Source: Nilaparvata lugens (taxonomy: Eukaryota; Arthropoda; Insecta; Hemiptera; Delphacidae). Taken from it: a stretch of 64,000 bases of DNA. Shown here in pieces: positions 20,768-31,817 of the stretch (position 1 is its first letter; every line of letters starts with the position of its first letter). The notes under the pieces were generated by a model, which saw nothing but the letters and a program-made list of their open reading frames with translations, was not told the origin of the DNA and did no database searches. A program made the translations under genes and the position numbers. The DNA is taken from NCBI RefSeq assembly GCF_014356525.2, contig NC_052518.1, forward strand, positions 97,971,932 to 98,035,931, written 5' to 3'.

Positions 20768-22921
20768 TTAAACATTTGAGAGAGTCAGCATTGTACTAGA
20801 AATACGATTCCACTGACTAGTCAAGTCTTCATCAAGCGGCTCATCCCAATCAAGGTTGGATAGCCAGAGTAATTTCAAAAAATATTTGAATGAGAATATT
20901 ACAGGAGACAATAGTCCAAGCGGGTCGAACAATTTAGCTGTATACGATAGTATGGATCGTTTTGTTGGCAGTTCAGCGAACGGTGTAACAGTGTAAGGAA
21001 AAGCATCTGATGCAGGATTCCAACGAAAACCAAGAACTTTTATTTTTTGAGTCATATCAGAAAATGCGAGAGGGTATTCCAACATCTCGTCGGGAAATTC
21101 TTCAATTACTTCTTGCATATTAGATGACCATTTTCTCAATAGGAGTTCTCCTTTAGACATAAGTTCATTCAGCTGTGATATGAGTAATTTCGCTTCACAT
21201 AGGCTAGAGGCGCCAGATACAATATCATCAACATAAGTGTGTTGGCGAATCGCATTGACAGCTAATGGAAATTCATTTTCATAATCATGGGCTAATTGAA
21301 GAAGTGTTCTTTGAGCTAGAAAGCTGCTTGACGTCATTCCATACGTGACTGTGTTGAGTTCAAATTCTATCAGCTCTTCTTGGGGTGAACTACGATAGAA
21401 TATGTGCTGAAATTTTCTATCTTCTTTTCTGATTGAAATTTGCCTGAACATCATTTTAATGTCGGATGTAATGGCTACTTTGTGAGTTCTAAAACTCATT
21501 AATATGTGAGTAAGATCATGCTGTAATTTAGGCCCAACATGAAGTGATTCGTTCAGAACAGTTCCGTTATTACAAGGCGTTGATGCATTAAAGACTACTC
21601 TCAATTTGGTTGTTGAACTGTCTTCTTTCTGAACACAGTGATGCGGGATAACATAATTAGATGAGTGTGAAGCTTTGGACATGTGTTCTAATTCCACGTA
21701 CTGTCTCATGAAATCATGATATTGTTTATGAACATTTTCGTTTGATGCTAATCTTTTCTCTAGTGAGGTATATTTCTTCATTGAGGAGGTGCGGTTGTCA
21801 CCCAATGACACATCTTTAGTTTTGAAAGGCAATGCGACTTCATAGCGACCAGACGGCCACCGAGTGGTGGTTTCTGTGTAGAGATTTTCGCAATATGCAT
21901 GAGAAGGATTCTTTTCAACTTCTACTGAAACCTCTTCAGTCTCCCAAAATTTTTCAATCAACTGGTTGATTGGTTCAACATAGGTGAGCAAGCTTGTAGC
22001 CTTATTGACACTTGAGACAGGTTCATTAGAATCAACTTTGCCAATGATAATATACCCAAATACTGTGCTCAATGCTCCAGGCGAATTGGGATATAATTTA
22101 GTAATTCCATGAGATTGAGCAGATAACGTTTGGAGAAAAGAGTCAGCTCCTAATAACAAGTCAACTTTATTAGAGATGTGAAACTTATCATCAGCCAGTT
22201 TCAAGTTTGAAAAATGTTCAAATACTTCAGGGTTCAATGAGACCATGGGTTGGTTACATGTGATGACTGATAAGACAGTGGCTTTAGTACTCAATCTAAA
22301 TTCTGGTTTGAGCCTCGAGGATATAGTGAGATGAACTTCACCATGAGTTTTAGTAGTTTTAGAGCCAATACCGATGAGTTCTCGATCAGTGTAGCTATTC
22401 TTCAAATTCAATTTATTCACCAACTCCTTAGTGACAGCTGTTATCTGTGAGCCTGAATCTATTATGGCTCGGGCAATGTGAGGCCGATTGAAATGATCAA
22501 ATACTATGACATTAGCGGTACCCAACAGACAAGAGGATGTATCTGAGGTCGATAGGCTAGAAGTATTGCATACAGCACCAGATGTAGGAGCGCTATCCTT
22601 CTGAGAACGCACATTAGTAGGCTCAGATGAGCTAGAATACCTCTTTTCGTTATGCAATAATGTATGATGCTTAGATGAGAAACAAGTTTTACATACATTT
22701 GTAGATTTGCAGAACTCTCTTCTGTGAGAAAACGAAAAACATGCTAGACATAGGTTATTTTCTCGAACAAACTTGTATCGTTCATCAACAGACATATTAT
22801 AGAATTTTTTGCATACATAGATATTATGATCCATAGATTTACATACAATACACAGTGGTTTAGACTTGACATTCAGGTTAGTGATCTTAGACTGAGTCTG
22901 ATCATTTGCGACTAATGAAAA
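20768..22921 (-). pseudogene. BEL protease and reverse transcriptase
   Basis: The frame is open from the TGA at 22922 (first ATG at 22834). It has zinc-knuckle-like CLACF/CKTCF cysteines, then the retropepsin motif IDSGSQITAV, then RT with LRVVFNAS, ITSDIKMMFRQISI, TYGMTSSSF and the YVDD catalytic box. It would process and copy the element RNA. It ends at a TAA (20768-20770) with the frame continuing into RNase H. Confidence 0.85.
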
Positions 22922-23257
22922 TCAATCAGTTAAGTCAGGGAGCTTTTGTGCTTTCAAAGCAGAAACACAATTGCTGTGTACATCTAGAAATGTTCTCAAA
23001 GATGCATAATCAGATTTCGTGATTGCCTTAAATTCAAGCAATTGATCAATGTAGTGAGCACACAATCTTCTTGGATTGGAGAATCTATCACATAGCAATT
23101 TGTAAGCTATAGGATAATTTTCATCAGAGAGCGATAAATTAGCTATCATCTGGGTTGTGGTACCTGAAATGCTGGCTTTCAAATAATGAAACTTTTCAAT
23201 ATTGGATAATGAATCATTGTTGTGTATTAAAGCATCAAACATATTTATAAATTCCAT
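22922..23257 (-). pseudogene. BEL gag, C-terminal part
   Basis: 111 codons matching the capsid-like domain of BEL gag, with FHYLKASISGTTTQMI and LCDRFSNPRRLCAHYID. It ends at a TGA directly continuous in frame with pol. Upstream it is joined to the N-terminal gag piece by a frameshift near 23290. Confidence 0.78.
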
Positions 23258-23286
23258 CCAACTTTCTATTTCACCGTTAAATTTAA

Positions 23287-23694
23287 TTAATTGACTTGAG
23301 GGAGATGAATATTATTAGAACTGTTTCTACTCACAGTGTCAGTGGTTGATGGCTGTCTACATTTTGCCGTGAATTTAGAGTACAAATTGTTGTAACGCTC
23401 TATCATGATATCATACTCCTGATCCAAGGAATCTGAATTTAGAGCAATTTCTGTAATTTTGTCTTGTAAAGACTCGAAGGTTCTAAAATCATTTCTGACA
23501 TCTTGGATAATAAAATCCGAGGGGATGCCTGGTAGATTTGAGATGGCATGAAATATTTTATCAATAAGTCTTTTCCTTTTTACCAGCAGTATTTTCAAAG
23601 CAGAGGAGCCTTGACTTTCATGAGTGGCTTGTTGAGTGGTTTCATTCAATCTTGACTCTGATAGAGAGTTCTCAGCCTCACCGTGATTTGACAT
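23287..23694 (-). pseudogene. BEL gag, N-terminal part
   Basis: 135 codons from an ATG at 23694. It is polar at first, then a helical region (LLVKRKRLIDKIFHAI and a long alpha-helical stretch to YNNLYSKFTAK) typical of BEL gag N-termini. A frameshift at the end separates it from the next gag segment. About 700 nt of untranslated leader lie between it and the 5' LTR. Confidence 0.72.
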
Positions 23695-24383
23695 TGTAAT
23701 ATTATAAGAGATATTTGAGGTTATGGCATTTGTTTACATTTACAGAGCCGAGAAGTTGTTCCCACTTCCCAGTGGTGTAGAGAGCACAGAGCTGTTTGTA
23801 AGGTGAGCAGTCTGTGATACACTTATTGTGAAGGTTAGATACTGTATCAAGATACTGAATGCGTATACAGGTATTAAACATGAAGATACTGTATCAGACA
23901 GGTTCCTGTTGCATTGCTGGTGGGTGTGTGCGGATCAGCGCCTAGCATAGACTGGGTGCGTAGAAATCCAACTGGTCTTCACGTGACTGCGTAGGCATGG
24001 TTGAGATTGTGTGGTAGATCTGTGCAATAACTGAAGTTTGAATTCAAGGTGAATAATTCTTGGAGAACCGTTGCGGTTGCGATAAAACATGCAGTTTATA
24101 ACTTGTAGATTGTAGGATTGTCACAAGCACAATGCCACAAACGACGAAAATGGCAGATGGCGTCACTCAATACAAACACGAAATTGAGGAAATCAAAATG
24201 AATTGAAAGTGAGAACTTCGAGAGATAAGAAGTTTTTATCTTTTTGAGAGTTCAAACACTGAGCACATGCATTCACACAGCTCTAGCAAACAAATTTTAA
24301 AACGAAAAGCAAACTATAGGGAACCAGTTCATACACTAGAGAATAGTTTTTTCCTTTTTTCCATGGGCACTAGTACCAAAAAT

Positions 24384-24399
24384 CCGGCCTGGAGGACCA
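24384..24399 (-). other. candidate BEL primer-binding site
   Basis: In element orientation TGGTCCTCCAGGCCGG starts four bases inside the 5' LTR. It begins with TGG, as complements of tRNA 3' CCA ends do. Which tRNA is not resolved. Confidence 0.45.
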
Positions 24400-24403
24400 A
24401 GCT

Positions 24404-24664
24404 TGGTAATTCTATGAGAGCTAGGAGGACTGCAAAATTTAGAACTGGTTAACATGTATGAATATATGAGCTGTGTGAAGGTAACAAAAAACGAGAGCTT
24501 TTCAGCTATACTTACAAGAGATAGTTGTTTATGGGTCAGCTGAGTGCTGAAGACTGAGGTTGTGGAGGGAGAAGCCTTCTTTTCCAACAGCAATGAGGGT
24601 GAAGCGGGGGAAGGGGAACTGCATAAACAATTCTGTCTTTCTTATCTCTCGAGTATTCTTAACA
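24404..24664 (-). repeat. BEL 5' LTR
   Basis: 261-bp direct repeat of 18162-18422, with about 11 mismatches by eye. In element orientation it begins TGTTAAGAATACTCG, next to the GTATA duplication. Confidence 0.88.
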
Positions 24665-24706
24665 GTATATCATTCTAAATCGAATTCATAGTATTTGTAA
24701 TTGATG

Positions 24707-24978
24707 ATGTATTTGTTCTTTGGAGTGTGAATAAATTGTTATTTTGATGAGTGATAGTAGCTTAACCTAGATTTTGATTTGGACTGTAGTATAAATTTGT
24801 AAAGGGCCAGTTTTGGGCACAAGCCTGTTGTGCCTCCTCATATAACTGTAAAAATAATTGTACGACTGAGTATTTGTTTTTTGGAGTGTGAATAAATTGT
24901 TATTTTGATGAGTGATAGTAGCTTAATCTAGATTTTGATTTAGACTGTAGTATTAATTTGTAAAGGAACAGTTTTGGG
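24707..24978 (+). repeat. tandem duplication of a LINE 3' tail
   Basis: A block beginning TATTTGTTCTTTGGAGTGTG repeats after about 162 bp. It includes the tail words TTTTGGGCACAAGCCTGTTG and ATAATTGTACGACTGAG. The second unit is cut at 24978 by the hAT-type element and resumes at 28016-28095, where the tail finishes in AATGAATAAATAAAT. Confidence 0.6.
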
Positions 24979-25144
24979 CAAGGGTGCCCAGCCCCCCCAA
25001 GGCCAATGGCGCATGCCCCCCCCCTAATTCAAGTGTAATGCCCCCCCAAACCATGTGTAATGACCCCCCCCCCCAAAGTACCCCAACTCCCAACTCTTTA
25101 GTTTTTAACATTAGTCAGTGTATGACAATAAAATTCACATCTTA

Positions 25145-25309
25145 AGGTGCTTACAGATATATGCGCCGCGAACATGAGCAATTCACTTTTAATCAGCTGA
25201 TGCCAAGCTTTTTATATCTGTATTTTACCGTTTCTGTAAAAATACAGATATAATCAGCTGATTAAAAGTGGATTGCTCATGTTCGCGGCGCGTATATCTG
25301 TATGCACCT
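25145..25309. repeat. foldback element (MITE-3 related)
   Basis: Two near-perfect inverted arms carry GCGCCGCGAACATGAGCAAT and AATCAGCTGAT around a short centre. The outer AAGGTGCTTACAGATAT resembles the ends of the 39474-39716 element and of 45122-45210. No coding content. Confidence 0.75.
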
Positions 25310-25726
25310 CTACATTCTAATCTTCCAAAGGACATTATTTACCTTTGGTCTTGTGAGGAATTCTTTCTGTTTTCATAATATTGTAAAAATATATACCATC
25401 GTTTCTTATCTCTTTAAAATAGAAATAAAGTATTTTTTTATATTATTTTTGAGACTAGCAGTGCACCCGTTCTTATTCGGGAGGACTAGAAAGAACTTCA
25501 TTACATCAGGAAAAACTACACATATTTTAATAGGATATTAAAAGATAAGTAAGGGAGGCTTTGCTTTTTAAATGTTAAGGTTACTTATAAAAAGTTAAAT
25601 AATAATATCATTGTTAATTCTTTATTGCAAAAGAATATTGCATAGCAATTTTGGTAAACATTCATACAAATTTGGAACGATTTTATTCATACAATATATA
25701 ATGTTGGCAAGTTTACGTATTCTAAA

Positions 25727-26387
25727 TCCTATACTATTAAACGAGCATTTATTTCTAAATTTCTGTTTAGATGTTTTGATGTTTAAATTTTTAGATGTTT
25801 ATATGTTTGTATTCCACCGGATCTCGAAAACGGCTCTAACGATTCTCACGGAATTCAGAACATAGTAGGTTTATAATATGAAAATTCGATTACACTAGGT
25901 CTCATCCCTGGGGAAACTCGCTGAAGGACATTAAAAGAATTTATTTATCCTTGGAAAAACAGCTGATAATTTCGGCGTCTGTTGATGATGGAAGTGAGTG
26001 AGCGAGTGCATGTGTGTGGGACTGAGACAAAATTATGACTCAGCTTTTGAACTTTTGTACATAATTCAATCAGGTACTTAGTGACAGTTGTACTAAAGCT
26101 GGTTAAATTTTAATCCTGATTAATTCCAGTAGAACCTATCAGATAAGCTATCTTTTTGAGATGGTCTTCTGTGATTTGGTTCACGTGACATGAATCAGGA
26201 TTAAAATTTAACATGCTTTTGTGAGAGAAATTTTTGCATTCCTCTGCGAATTAATCTCAATCCACTGTGATTAGATAGAGCCTTTCTGTATGAACTATGA
26301 ATATTTATTATAATTTCTTCTCTCGTAATAATTTTTATATGCTTTTGTAGGTACTCTAGAGCGGAGCTCGGTGCCCCAATATTTATC
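25727..26387 (+). repeat. Helitron-like element
   Basis: Starts A^TCCTATACTATTAAACGAGC, with the conserved block AACGGCTCTAACGATTCTCA. A possible 3' part at 26355-26387 has a small hairpin and AGCTCGGTGCCCCAATATT. The middle carries unrelated sequence, including short inverted pieces around 26108-26205. No CTRR end was certain. Confidence 0.45.
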
Positions 26388-26564
26388 ATGAATTGGAATA
26401 GGTTGTCACTGATGTTGTGTTGTTGGTAGTAGGCCTATTTACTTTTTAACATTACAGGAGTTAATAACACAAGTCGAACAAAATGTATCTTTAAATGGTT
26501 TGGTTTTTGGAATAAAGATATCATCTGAACAAGTACATTTTGTAAATTCTATCTATTAATACCA

Positions 26565-26993
26565 AATATCGGGGCACCGAGCTTTGCTCGTTATTTATTC
26601 ATTGATAAACAGATTTATTTCATTGATAATCATTTCTTTAAAATGATTGGGGAAGTACTAACAGGCACAGCCCAAAACTGTTACTTACCCGAATTTTGAT
26701 TTATTCACTACGAAAAATATATTTCGTCTGTGATTTATTCACAGACGAAATCATCATCTTTTTTTCCAAGGATGAATTATCCTTTTCATGTCCTTCAGGG
26801 AGTTTTCTCAGGGATGAGACCTAGTGCAATCGAATTTTGATTTCATAAACCTACTATATTCCGAATTCCGTGAAAATCGTGAGAGCCGTTTCCGAGATCC
26901 GTTGAACATAAATAACCAGATAGCCAGATAACCATATATAGAAATAGAAAAATATAAACAGATATACATAAATTGCTCGCTATTATAATAGGA
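26565..26993 (-). repeat. Helitron-like element, reverse orientation
   Basis: Read on minus, it begins TCCTATTATAATAGCGAGCA after an A, contains the shared AACGGCTCTCACGATTTTCA and CTGAAGGACATGAAAAGG blocks, and ends with the hairpin GAGCAAAGCTC and GGTGCCCCGATATT. It is a compact 430-bp copy of the same family as 25727 and 17503. Confidence 0.5.
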
Positions 26994-27252
26994 TAACAAC
27001 TTATAGTCCAGTCAAATGGTCGTTTTTCAGGAAACAGCCCCGAAATAATTTTTTTCGATGGTTCTATATATATTTTGGGGCGCTGAATTCTAATCTGAAA
27101 TTTGCTGACACACCAGAAGGCGACTTCACCCCAAAATTTTGGATTTTTTCAAGTTTTCCATTTAATCTCGAGAACCTTGAATTTTTCGAGAAAAAGCATT
27201 CTCTATATAATATTAAAGATAATAAATTCCAATGAATTGAGTGGTCGCGCAG

Positions 27253-27406
27253 GACTACTTTTTGGATTTTATATCTGAAGTGTTCCACAAGATACGCAAC
27301 TTTGAATGTGCGAGAAATTTGTGATATTTTCCTCATTCTCACAGTCTCGCATATGCAACGTTGCGTATCTTGTGGAACACTTCAGATGCAGAATCCAAAA
27401 AGTGGT
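27253..27406. repeat. inverted repeat with 48-bp arms
   Basis: CTGAAGTGTTCCACAAGATA on the left and its complement TATCTTGTGGAACACTTCAG on the right, extended outward by CTTTTTGGATT/AATCCAAAAAG. The spacer is about 57 bp. Confidence 0.7.
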
Positions 27407-28095
27407 CGAGGTTGTGATGAATTTTCTCCTCTTTTCACTCCCATGAAATATACTTCTGTTTTCAATACCGTTCAAAAGTTACAGCCAATTGAATGATGAT
27501 CTTTATTTTCTCATTTTTCTTGCGATTTTACTGTTATTAAAGAGTCTCTAAAATGAGTACAATGCATGATAGAAACTTGCGATTGGTCTTAAATGAGAGA
27601 AAATTTCATGCTCTATAAGCTGAGTTGCTCTAAATTGATCCTGCATTACTATTTATATCGAAAAACTGTCGAGACTGTGAAAATGAGAAAAATATCGCAT
27701 ATTTCTTGCAATAGCAAGGAAACTCAAACACAGGACCATTAAAAATTAAAATGAAGCAAAGGAAATCAGAATAATAGTGGATGATGAAGTTATAATTTAT
27801 TTTTGTCAAAGATTTACCTTCAAACTCATAGGCTTAAAATTACTAAAATTCCTGCATACAAAATATTATCAATTGTGCTTGTGCTTTATATTGAGATTTA
27901 ATCATAATTCAAAATGTTGACATAAAATATACAAAAAATCATGCCCCCCCCCCAAAAATGTTGATGGCGCAAATTGCGCCATGCCCCCCCCCTTGTGGGC
28001 ACCCCTGGTTTTGGGCATAAGCCTGTTGTGCCTCGTCATATAACTGTAAAAATAATTGTACGACTGAGAAAATGAATAAATAAATATAAACTATG

Positions 28096-28900
28096 AATTC
28101 AATCTTTTGTTACAAGTTTTCTATGCTTTTACACTCCAGAGGGAAGCTCGGTTCCCCGATATTAAGTTGACTTAATTTCTAACACAATACATTAACTTAA
28201 TCCTACAGAAGCCAATGAAGAACCATCACACTTTGGGGAGAGTGGAGTGAGTAGAGGGAGAGACAGACTCACTACCCATGACCACGGAATAAGCATAAAT
28301 GTAGTGTTTCTTTCCTCTGTGCCATGACCTGATAAATTGATCGGCGCTTGGGCGTGGCTTAGGAATTGTGACCTCATAGGTCAGCACTATCCCCTTCATT
28401 CTACAACCCTAAAGTTTAAAGTCTACTTCACCCTCCTGAATCATAACTTAGATTTTAAGAGTTTTGCCTGTAATAATAATAAAAAATCCTCTAGTAAGGG
28501 CTCGGGCACTGATTTGGCAATTTGTGATCTCGGTCACAATTCATCAGGAGGATATATATATATAGAAAGGTATATCATTATTGGTGAGGGCTACTCGTAT
28601 TAACATAAAAATCAAAGTACTTTTTCTTCAACTTTATTTTATTCCTTACTTTCCTGAAAAGAACTTCCTTAGAAGTTAGTATAAACATTTCATTTCGTAG
28701 CGGACCTATCATCAACTGGAATCAAGGACTAAACGAATAATACTAGGAAAATGATCAAATGGAAAATTAGAATTGAAATCTCTCATACACAGTTTTGTCA
28801 CACCTCACAATAAAAAACGGATCAATAAAAATCTTGTGCCATTGTAAGGAGCAAGTTACAGCACAGGCGTCTGAAATTTGAGTTTTGGAGAGGTTAGACA
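28096..28900. other. no gene seen
   Basis: Includes an isolated Helitron-like 3' end at 28134-28163 (GGAAGCTCGGTTCCCCGATA) and a purine-rich patch at 28225-28270. Short open frames at 28192-28603 lack support. Confidence 0.35.
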
Positions 28901-28989
28901 AGACATAATGAACTCAACATTTCCTCTACATGGCACGAAATTTGAATCTAAAACAGAACTGGAAACTGTGGAAAGAACGCATAGAACAA

Positions 28990-29980
28990 ACTGCAGAATG
29001 TGCAAATTACCAGAGTCAGAGTTCTATCATCAACCAGTTGGAAGGAGAAGTTTAGATAGATCACATAATGTATGTAGTCCAGGCAATGAATGCTCAAAAA
29101 ATGGTATAAAGGGAAATGTTGGGAAGACAATTTTTGACCCCACAGTTCTGCTTAGGGTAGTAAGGAGATAAACATATCAAAAGTCCCCACCACTACCCCC
29201 TGTGATAAGGGGATGGGGGTGGTTTAAAAGTATCATTTTTTGGTTTCACGCATTAAACTGAAAAAATATGTATCATAAGGACTTGACTGTTATATAACAA
29301 ATTGAAGCTTACATAATTTCCTACAATATTAATACTACAACTTTTTTTCGTATCCTCTTTAGTTTTCGAGATATCCGCTCTTGAATGTGTGACATTTTTG
29401 AAAAAATAACGTTTGCCACCAATTTCTTTCTATTTCTGTTCTTATAACTTTTTCAAAATCGACGGGAAAAATCCATGCTGATTATGAGCTTATGAAACAT
29501 TGAATTCTCTTCAATTTGATGTATAATAATATTTCACGCTTTTACGAATTTCCCTACACATTTTGCAACAGCTTTAGTGTTGAGTGTGAAATCTCCATTT
29601 TTGAAACAATAGACCAATAATTGACAAAGGAATTTGGAGGAGATGTTTTAAACCAAATTTTTGACTTCACAGCTTTGTTGAGACTAGTTATGAGAAGAAC
29701 ATATCAAAAGTCCCCATTCCTAACTCATGTGCTAAGGGATGAGGGTGGTTTAAAAGTTGCATTTTTAAGCGTTTTGCTTCAACGCTCATATCTTGAGAAC
29801 AATCCGTTCAACCGACATAACTAACTATTCAAAAATTAAGCTTGATAAATTTTCTATACTTTTTGTTCAGTAAAATTTTGTGATATTCCCAACAGTTCCC
29901 GAGATATTCGCTCTTGAAGGTGTGTAATTGTTAAAATAATAGGTTTTTATCAGTAGTGGGGTTTTGAGAGAGCTGCCTAT
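28990..29980 (+). repeat. unclassified dispersed repeat, copy A
   Basis: Matches 49309-50420 over long stretches, for example GTCCAGGCAATGAATGCTCA, AACATATCAAAAG and TTTTCGAGATATCCG. Within the copy the block TTTTTGACC(C/T)CACAG...CATATCAAAAGTCCC recurs after about 520 bp, so it is built from diverged sub-units. Sporadic frames (such as 28878-29171) show no family resemblance. Confidence 0.6.
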
Positions 29981-30290
29981 CCAATAGAAATCGAGGGTGT
30001 GGCCTCCCCCCTCCACCCCCCAGCCCCAGTCGGCCATTTTGGCCCCGCCCCCAGCCAATAGGAATCAAGGGGCATGGCCACCCCCCCTCCACCCCCCAGC
30101 CCTAGTCGGCCATTTTGGCCCCGCCCCCCTCCACCAACCCAGCCACAGTCAGCCATTTTGCTCCACCCCCCTAGCCCCAGTCAGCCATTTTGTCCCCGCC
30201 CCCAGCCAATAGGAAGCAAGGGGCGTGTTCAAAATGGCGTCGTGCCCCCACCACCCCAACCAATAGGAAGAGGCCATTGTAGCAGGTGTC
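29980..30290. promoter_or_regulatory. GC-rich CCAAT / GCCATTTT tandem array
   Basis: A diverged tandem array in an AT-rich setting. It has four CCAATAG boxes (about 29981, 30055, 30205, 30259), four GCCATTTTG motifs plus one reversed AAAATGGCG, and several CCCCGCCCC boxes. These resemble NF-Y, YY1 and Sp1-type sites respectively. No transcript start can be read. It adjoins the 3' side of the Polinton-like gene cluster. It may simply be a satellite-like expansion. Confidence 0.4.
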
Positions 30291-30372
30291 CATCTCCCCT
30301 ACCCAGCTTAATTTGCATATTAAAAATATCCCCACATTTAAAATCTTTAAAATCTCTCAAACTACACTACTA

Positions 30373-31803
30373 CTAATCTATTTCCCAGTCATATTTTTTT
30401 CTTTTTTTTCCTGCATCACTTGGTCGCCTATCACTGAACATTCTTTTCAAAAACAACTCTTGCACCTGATCAGAATTCAAATTATGTTGTACAGCTTCAC
30501 TCATGTCAAAGATGTACCTCTTTTTTACATATTGTGCAATCAAATAGTATGAAAAGTTGAACAACTGTTCATTTAAATATTTCTGAAAATCTTCACCTTT
30601 CATAATCATCTGCATAATGTCATCTTTTAGCTTTTGGTGAGAAGCTGAATTTTTTTCATCAAGTTTCTTTTGCACCTCAGCCAACATAATATTGAATGTT
30701 GATTCTAGATCAACTACTTTCAAATTATAATCTTGCCTGTTAATAAAGTTAAGTTTATTTTGTGCAATTAGATTGTCTTTTAATTCTTTCAATTTAGTTT
30801 CTAGCAAATCTGTATCAACATGTTTTAAACAATTGTTTTTACTTTGTTGTTCACATAATGTCTTCAATTCGTCTGATTTCTGATCAAACAACGATCTACT
30901 AACATACTTTAGCTCAATATCATCACTAATTGATTTAGACAATGTTTTCAATTGTGAATCGAAATACTGTTTTTGTTGTGCTATCTCCTTCAATATATCA
31001 GACATTGAATGCAATTTACTTTCAAACACTTTTTTAGTAATTAAATCAGACTGTAGTTTTTGGAATATACTAGTTGATATTGCAAGTAATTTGCTGTCTA
31101 AATATTTCCTATCTACTAAATCAGATGATTCAGTTTGCAATTTAGTGAATATATTTGTTGATATTTCAAGCAATTTACTGTCTAAGTATTCTTTGTTAAC
31201 TAGCGGTGATGATTGATCAGTCTGTAGTTTTTGTATTATACTAGTTGAAACTTCCTTTAATTTACTATCCAAGTATTCTCTGTTAACTAGCGACGGCGAC
31301 CACAATGGATCAGACTGTAGTTTAGTGAATATATTTGATGATATTTCAAGCAATTTACTGTCCAAGTATTCTCTGTTAACTAGCGGTGACAATGGATCAG
31401 ACTGAAGTTTATTGAATATATTTGATGATATTTCAAGCAATTTACTGTCCAGGTATTCTCTGTTAACTAGCGGTGACAATGGATCAGACTTAAGGTTATT
31501 GAATATATTTGATGATATTTCAAGCAATTTACTGTCCAAGTATTCTCTGTTAACTAGCGGTGACAATGGATCAGACTGAAGTTTATTGAATATATTTGAT
31601 GATAATTCAAGTAGTTTACTGTCTAAATATTCTCTACTTGCTGCCACTAATGATGATGATGATGTTGCTTCTGCTGCTGATTCACAACCACTGTTTAAAA
31701 CTAATGGTGCTGTTGTATTAAACACATGATGTGTCCTACCAAATCGATCTATTGTACTACTCACTGCAGTGGCGCTACTGCCCGACATCTCTATTCTTGT
31801 CAA
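30373..31803 (-). CDS. 29-residue-repeat coiled-coil protein of the Polinton-like element
   Basis: 476 residues. After a Ser/Ala-rich start come seven tandem units of about 29 residues with core REYLDSKLLEISSNIF, the first four nearly identical (about 31270-31640), then increasingly diverged, followed by a long helical coiled-coil region. The C-terminus is basic (KKRKKYD). The regular hydrophobic spacing suggests a fibrous oligomer. A fibre-like structural role is inference from shape alone. Another possibility is a scaffold protein. It lies 14 nt downstream of the next gene. Confidence 0.7.
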   Translation of the reverse strand: MTRIEMSGSSATAVSSTIDRFGRTHHVFNTTAPLVLNSGCESAAEATSSSSLVAASREYLDSKLLELSSNIFNKLQSDPLSPLVNREYLDSKLLEISSNIFNNLKSDPLSPLVNREYLDSKLLEISSNIFNKLQSDPLSPLVNREYLDSKLLEISSNIFTKLQSDPLWSPSLVNREYLDSKLKEVSTSIIQKLQTDQSSPLVNKEYLDSKLLEISTNIFTKLQTESSDLVDRKYLDSKLLAISTSIFQKLQSDLITKKVFESKLHSMSDILKEIAQQKQYFDSQLKTLSKSISDDIELKYVSRSLFDQKSDELKTLCEQQSKNNCLKHVDTDLLETKLKELKDNLIAQNKLNFINRQDYNLKVVDLESTFNIMLAEVQKKLDEKNSASHQKLKDDIMQMIMKGEDFQKYLNEQLFNFSYYLIAQYVKKRYIFDMSEAVQHNLNSDQVQELFLKRMFSDRRPSDAGKKRKKYDWEID

Positions 31804-31817
31804 GTGTTAAACACATA

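Larger units (their letters stand above)
18157..24669 (-). mobile_element. complete BEL/Pao LTR retrotransposon, inactive
   Basis: Two 261-bp LTRs (18162-18422 and 24404-24664) flank gag-pol on the minus strand. Each LTR begins TGTT and ends CA in element orientation. The outer bases repeat GTATA (18157-18161 and 24665-24669), a 5-bp target duplication. A purine-rich tract adjoins the 3' LTR and a TGG-starting tract the 5' LTR. The two LTRs differ at about 11 positions by eye (about 4 percent), mostly transitions. Pol is one frame broken by four stops. Confidence 0.9.
24979..28007. mobile_element. hAT-type element, non-autonomous, with nested repeats
   Basis: Flanked by an 8-bp duplication GTTTTGGG (24971-24978 and 28008-28015). 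Terminal inverted repeats start CAAGGGTGCCCA on the left and CAGGGGTGCCCA from the right, each followed by a C/G-homopolymer-rich stretch with GGCGCATG-like words. Eight-base duplication and CA-starting ends are hAT traits. No transposase frame was found in the 3.0 kb. Foldback and Helitron-like insertions make up part of it. Confidence 0.75.

Noticed and set aside
29997..30376. Pro-rich plus-strand frames
   Set aside because: They arise from the GC-rich tandem array; no start context, splice sites or family resemblance.
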